Assembly: GCF_020921035.1 (NCBI RefSeq)
Contig: NC_063150.1
Location: 5,704,001 to 5,768,000, forward strand
DNA from: Rhodamnia argentea
Taxonomy: Eukaryota; Streptophyta; Magnoliopsida; Myrtales; Myrtaceae
Direction: 5' to 3'
DNA length: 64,000 nucleotides
Shown: piece after piece, positions 59,641-64,000 of the stretch
Numbering within the stretch: position 1 is the stretch's first letter
Layout: every line of letters begins with the position of its first letter
Program-made: the position numbers and the translations under genes
The notes under the pieces: generated by a model
Databases searched by the model: none
The model's input: the letters and a program-made list of their open reading frames with translations, nothing else
What the model was told of the DNA's origin: nothing

Positions 59641-60811
59641 CACAGCTTTATTGTATGGTGTTCCTACCTCCTGTTCCCAGTGCCAGAAACACAGAAGAGA
59701 TGAAGTTTCTGAACTTTGGCACGAGAGCTTTGGTATCCACATCTATGAGAGAAGAGAGATGGGAATTTACACTGCACTCGCGTTGAATTGGAGTCATGCC
59801 TGTCTTGTCTGGCCTTTTGCTGGATTCCACCTGCTTTTTTTTTTCTTTTTCCCTTCAACTTGTTTCTCAAGTCTGACTAACTTCCTCTGGAAGTTGAGTT
59901 GATTGAGACCCAATTGCTGGTCCTACTACTAGGTTGCTTCTTGCTCAATGCATTCGCTTGGCTTTTTGTTGAGAGGGTAGACTCCAAACACTTCCAAACT
60001 GGGTCGGTTCATAAACGAAAAGAACAAGTAATTTTCTTTAGCCTTGTTTAACAAGGCAAGCTCCTGTAAGCTCAAGACGACGACGGTTTCGACAGCTTCT
60101 TCGAAGTCCATTGCGCGTATTTAACTTTGTTAATAGTAGCTATCTGGTTAAAAAGATTGGGAAAAAGCGTATAGAACAATCTTCCAATTTCTTTGTGGAG
60201 AAAAAACTCCAGAATCTCATGCATGTAAGCAGAAGGCCACGATGTGAAGGTGCTCAAGTGTTTCCTCAGTGAAGAAAATTTTAGGGAACTTACGTCAATG
60301 CATACTTTGAGCAATGATGTCAATGCGCGTGAGTACATTATTAGCTTTTGCAACATGTTGATGGATGGATATTTCCAGATTGCTAGGCCAATCGGCTTAG
60401 AAAAAGCGTCCAGGTGTCTAGTCGAACTAGTACATATAACGTAGTCCGACATGGATCGCCAGAAAATGCCCGAACAGTTGCAATGGAAGATCGATGTCGC
60501 GATCAACTGAAGTTTCATACCAGCAATTTAGTCCAACTATTTAATTGGCACAAGCCCATTACAGAATACGCAGTACAACAATTGAAACATATACAAGCGC
60601 ACGCTCTCACACACACTCAATACAGCACATGGAAACTCTGCCATGTTAAAGAGCTCGAGAGGAGAGTCTTGACTCATTTTCTAAAACAATATCCAGCGAA
60701 GCCGGTAATTCTTCACGTTCCAAGGCTCACCAGAAATCATTGCTCTATACAAAACGTGGTGATCATCAGTTTAATGAGGATTGTTTGCGTTTCACCAACT
60801 GATAAAAAACA
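59641..60811. other. intergenic between NAC copies
   Basis: ORFs of 148 and 151 codons overlap on opposite strands here, but neither shows a recognisable domain. I do not call a gene. Confidence 0.35.
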
Positions 60812-61910
60812 TCATTTTGCACCCGAAGTTACTACGTGCGCCCTACCTGGCTTATCGCTGTATGCGTAGTGCTGCAGATTGAAAGAGGTATACGAGTCGT
60901 AGTCCGGTAGGTTGTTGTCGAGCGTCTGATATGGAGGGAGAGATTCCATAGTTGCTTGAAACGACGACTGATGTCGGGAAAAAAAAATCGTGTTAAAAGA
61001 CTCAAATTACTCGGAAATCAGCTAATGCTCAGTGCATGATGGAGCATCAGTATGATCGAAACAGGTGAGACTAGGGAAGCAAAACCCAGAAAAGCGGTTT
61101 CGTCCCTTTAGTTATTTACCTCCTGATCTGTGTCCTCTGTTGTTCCAGTGGACCAACCCACGTTAATTGGCTCATTCTGTTGAGCGCTACTGATATTACA
61201 TTACAGCTCAAAACAACCATTATCCTACTTTCTTCGGCTGGCCTAATGCACTATCGCACATGAAAAATACAAGAGAAATCTTAGATAGTTCAAATGGAGG
61301 ACCTGGAGGGTTGAGGAGCATCCATTAAGAAGTTCGTGATTTAGGCGGTATTCGTGCATGACCCATCCGGTCTTGGCGCGACCTTTGTAAAAGACCAAAA
61401 TCCTCATGCTGCCTATTAAAACCTCGGTGTGTCGAGCTCTTATGTCATCCCTCTGGCAAGTGATCTTCCATTGACCACTCCTTGTCTTCCTTATAACGCG
61501 CTCGCTATTCTGGCCTACGTAAGGAGAAGGGCAGAAGAAGGACCAGTTCCACCCATCTGATGGAACATTCGATATTCCTCCACTCACACATGGCCAAAGA
61601 CTTGGGACAACTTATCAAGACATTATAAATGCAAATAGTGTATGAACAACATGCCTATTGTCTATGTATAATTACTGTTACGATGTCCCAAATAAACACA
61701 ACACATGCCTAAGTCAAAGAGAAAAACAGTAGGCGCATGAAATTCACATGGATATAGTCTAGGTAAATCCCGAGGATCCAATGCATAGATATCCCCGAGC
61801 TCGGGGATGATGCAATTATCGATGTTTCCTTGTACCTTGCTCGTCAAGTGATGACTGACAAGTTCTTCCTCGGTCGTAAGGAATCTGAATCCCACCTGAA
61901 ATTGCTCCAT
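60812..61910 (-). CDS. NAC-domain transcription factor-like gene, irregular, possibly a pseudogene
   Basis: Plant-specific DNA-binding family. Exon 1 (from ATG 61910 to about 61760) reads 'MEQFQVGFRFLTTEEELVSHHL...IIPELGDIYALDPRDLP', i.e. NAC subdomains A-B. Exon 2 (about 61303-61595) reads 'WNWSFFCPSPYVGQNSERVIRKTRSGQWK...ILVFYKGRAKTGWVMHEYRL', subdomains C-D. Exons 3 (61120-61176) and 4 (60812-60967, TGA stop) follow with in-phase GT/AG sites and give a short C-terminus ending '...YSDKPGRAHVVTSGAK'. I cannot find a clean in-phase junction between exons 1 and 2: the obvious GT after 'RLYP' joined to the nearest AG makes a stop. Several NAC-consensus residues are changed ('TTEEE', 'SHHL'). 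It is either a divergent NAC with an unusual first intron or an early pseudogene. Confidence 0.6.
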
Positions 61911-62800
61911 ACAGAGTTTAAGTAATAGTATGGCTGATCAACTAAGACAAGTGATATAGTTGAACCTGAGTGTTTAAGTAACTTCGAGTCCGTGTATTAA
62001 TAGGAGATGAGGATTTATAATTGGACTCAAAAGTTGACTCAAGTCTTCCTCCCTTGTGCCAGAAACCTTCTTTTTCCCTAAACCCTTGTTTCGGAAGGGA
62101 GCTTGATGCATTTCTCTGCCTTCTACGAGGTGGATTCCACCTTGGAGAAGCTACTGGTGAAGTTCTCATTCTATCCTCCCCGGGAAAGTGGGACAAATTC
62201 TCTGGACCATTTTATTTGCTAGTTCCCATAAAGCTCTATATTTGGAGAAATTGAGCCAAATGTATTCTCGATGTTCAGATTATGGAAGCTGTTGCTACCA
62301 TTCGCAAGGCAGATCGTGACTTGACTGAATCCATGAGATGCAAATTCAAAGAAGCAGGAAGGCGCTTGGTTTTTTTAGGCATTGGTTCCTTTGCCTACTG
62401 TCTTTGTGTTTACCATGTTGTTGTTGGCAAACAAATATCCTCCAAGAAGGTGGATGGACCGTCACCCCAGCAGGTACCGAGGGATGGCAATACCTTGTCA
62501 GCATGTGGCTCTGGATAGATTTGACATGTCGATTCGGTCGGTAGTGTGGGGGCCATCGTTATGATAATTTGGAGCTCTTCCTTCTCATTTTGCATTGCGC
62601 ACGCCGTTCAATGTACTGAATTTTCATCTAGAATCTTTTACGAACTTTGGAATTTTCTCGATTTCAAGTAATTTATTAGAATCCTCGATATTTATTTCTT
62701 CTCTTACCATATGACCTTAATCTGAAGAGATCTGTGATATCCAACTAAAAGAAGACATTCACCTTAATAAATTCATGTTTAACAAATTTTGTTTGTACAC
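61911..62800. other. upstream region of the NAC-like gene
   Basis: Overlapping ORFs on both strands (62021-62254, 62282-62518) show no known domain. It probably contains the promoter of the NAC-like gene. Confidence 0.35.
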
Positions 62801-62808
62801 ATCTTAGG

Positions 62809-63918
62809 TAGAGCCGGCAAAATGGGTCATGTACCCATTTTGTAACCTAGTTTTGAGAGGCCCAATACTTTATGGGTAACTCGTTTTTTATAAAATGGGC
62901 TAAAGTGGGTTAATAAAAAATTGAAAACCTGAAAAACAAGTCAAAAATGGGTTTGCTTCTGACCCATATTTGATCCATTTAGCCCAGCAAAACAGGTGAG
63001 TCTCTTCGTCTCTTTCATTTCTCACGAACGTCCCTCTCTCTTCTCCGTCCGCTCGCTCGTCATGACCATATCTACCGCCGCAAAAACCCTAACGCCACCC
63101 TTTCCACCGTGCCCACATTCACCCCCATCGTCCGTACGATTAACCTCGACCTCCCCATCGAGGATCCCGAGACGAAGATCTTCGCTTCTGGAGCCAAAGG
63201 CAGCGACGTCGTGGTCGATCAACACTCTGCATTATCAAACCACCAGAAGATGGCGGCCGATCCGTCGTCGCAGCACTCCTGCCTCCAATCTGTACTAAAT
63301 CTATACGCCACTACAAGCTGTAACCTTGGGCACTTGTCGCGGCTCCTCCTTTCACAGGGTTGCATGAAGATCTGCGTGCTTCGATGGATGAACGATGAGA
63401 TGGTGAGGCGGGTCGAGAGCTAGGAAGCGGATGAGTCGGCGTGAGGGACGTGGGCACTGGCCATTGAGCAACGGCTTGTGTTCTGCTACTGGCCATCTTT
63501 GAAGAGCTTCTTGTTGAACGGGGAGTATAACAAGCTAGGTGTCAAGGGACGAGTTACAGACGGAGGAGGGAGAAGGAAAAAATAAAGAAAATAAAAAAGA
63601 AAAAAAAATAAAGAAATTAAAATTAAAATTAAAATTATCTTTAAAAAATTAAAATTTTACTAAATTTGTATTTCATAAAAGTGTTTAGCAATATTATTTT
63701 TTATCAAATTATTAGAACAAGTATTAATGATGTAGTTAAATATAGAAATTTTTAAGAAATATGGGTTGGGTACGAGTTGGGGATGGGCCTGGTCAAGTAT
63801 GGATCATTAAATTTATACTGTGTAAAAATAGGTCAAAACGGATTAAATGGATCAATATGGGTCCAATCATATTCGACCTAACCCAAACCCGGTCCGATCC
63901 ACCCATTTGACACCTCTA
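62809..63918. mobile_element. non-autonomous hAT-type element with perfect 8-bp target duplication
   Basis: Left end 'TAGAGCCGGCAAAATGGGTC', right end the complement of 'TAGAGGTGTCAAATGGGT'. Subterminal 'AAATGGGT/ACCCATTT' motifs recur near both ends. The direct repeat ATCTTAGG flanks it exactly at 62801-62808 and 63919-63926. The TA-G--GTGTCAAA type of end and the 8-bp duplication are hAT hallmarks. It is 1110 bp long and has no transposase. The interior 63000-63560 is GC-rich and looks coding, unlike the AT-rich ends. Confidence 0.9.
63030..63423 (+). pseudogene. gene-like cargo inside the hAT element
   Basis: The frame ending at 63423 reads through '...NATLSTVPTFTPIVRTINLDLPIEDPETKIFASGAKGSD', with balanced composition, high GC and C/G-rich third positions. 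The rest of the window's repeats are AT-rich. It ends at TAG 63421. I do not recognise the parent gene. It suggests a captured host-gene fragment. Confidence 0.4.
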
Positions 63919-64000
63919 ATCTTAGGCTACCAACCAGCATTGACCGACGGACTCACTTCCTCCTCTGGGAATTACTGCCAGACAACAACCGGGTAAACTA

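Noticed and set aside
60072-60869. ORFs of 148 (minus) and 151 (plus) codons
   Set aside because: No recognisable motif, opposite strands overlap, no splice context linking them to the NAC gene.
63311-63496. Minus-strand ORF in the hAT element
   Set aside because: Antisense to the longer plus-strand coding-like frame, composition driven by high GC.

Overview
This is nuclear genomic DNA from a flowering plant. It has long intron-rich genes with GT/AG junctions, plant-specific gene families, plant U6 snRNA promoters (USE plus TATA) and many small non-autonomous DNA transposons. The repeat content looks to me like a woody eudicot, possibly Myrtaceae such as Eucalyptus. That is an impression from the repeat style, not a computed match.

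Layout. 1-660: the end of a decayed LINE. 2.1-11.4 kb: four copies, all on the minus strand, of a small two-exon type-C (ARR22/ARR24-like) response regulator. Only the second (4401-4907) is intact; the others carry stops, frameshifts or destroyed splice acceptors. 11.4-14.8 kb holds no gene I can support. 14.8-26.4 kb: a complete minus-strand CLASP gene, which I resolved into 21 exons coding for 1432 residues. 28.45-35.15 kb: a complete minus-strand 16-exon gene for a 603-residue RNI-type leucine-rich-repeat protein. 37.9-40.7 kb: a complete minus-strand 5-exon GDSL esterase/lipase of 374 residues.

41-52.5 kb is transposon-rich. It contains hAT-like and Mutator-like MITEs with target duplications, two related copia reverse-transcriptase fragments, a broken LINE reverse transcriptase, a terminal-inverted-repeat element with internal tandem repeats, and a WD40-like gene fragment. 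52.8-58.0 kb: three plus-strand U6 snRNA genes, each with USE, TATA and T-run terminator at identical spacing. The second and third lie in a 1.6 kb tandem duplication. A MITE entered the second unit, and the third unit preserves the empty site. 58.0-62.0 kb: a short tandem repeat, NAC-domain debris and one more complete but irregular NAC gene on the minus strand. 62.8-63.9 kb: a 1.1 kb hAT-type element with a perfect 8-bp target duplication and GC-rich, gene-like cargo.

Functionally, the intact genes are unrelated housekeeping or developmental genes: microtubule plus-end organisation (CLASP), an LRR protein perhaps acting as a ubiquitin-ligase adaptor, a secreted lipase, a cytokinin-type phosphorelay receiver, and the spliceosomal U6 RNA. 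The most notable structures are the U6 array with its dated insertion, the decaying response-regulator tandem array, and several transposons whose ends and target duplications can be read directly. I found no CRISPR array, organelle insertion or bacterial-type system.
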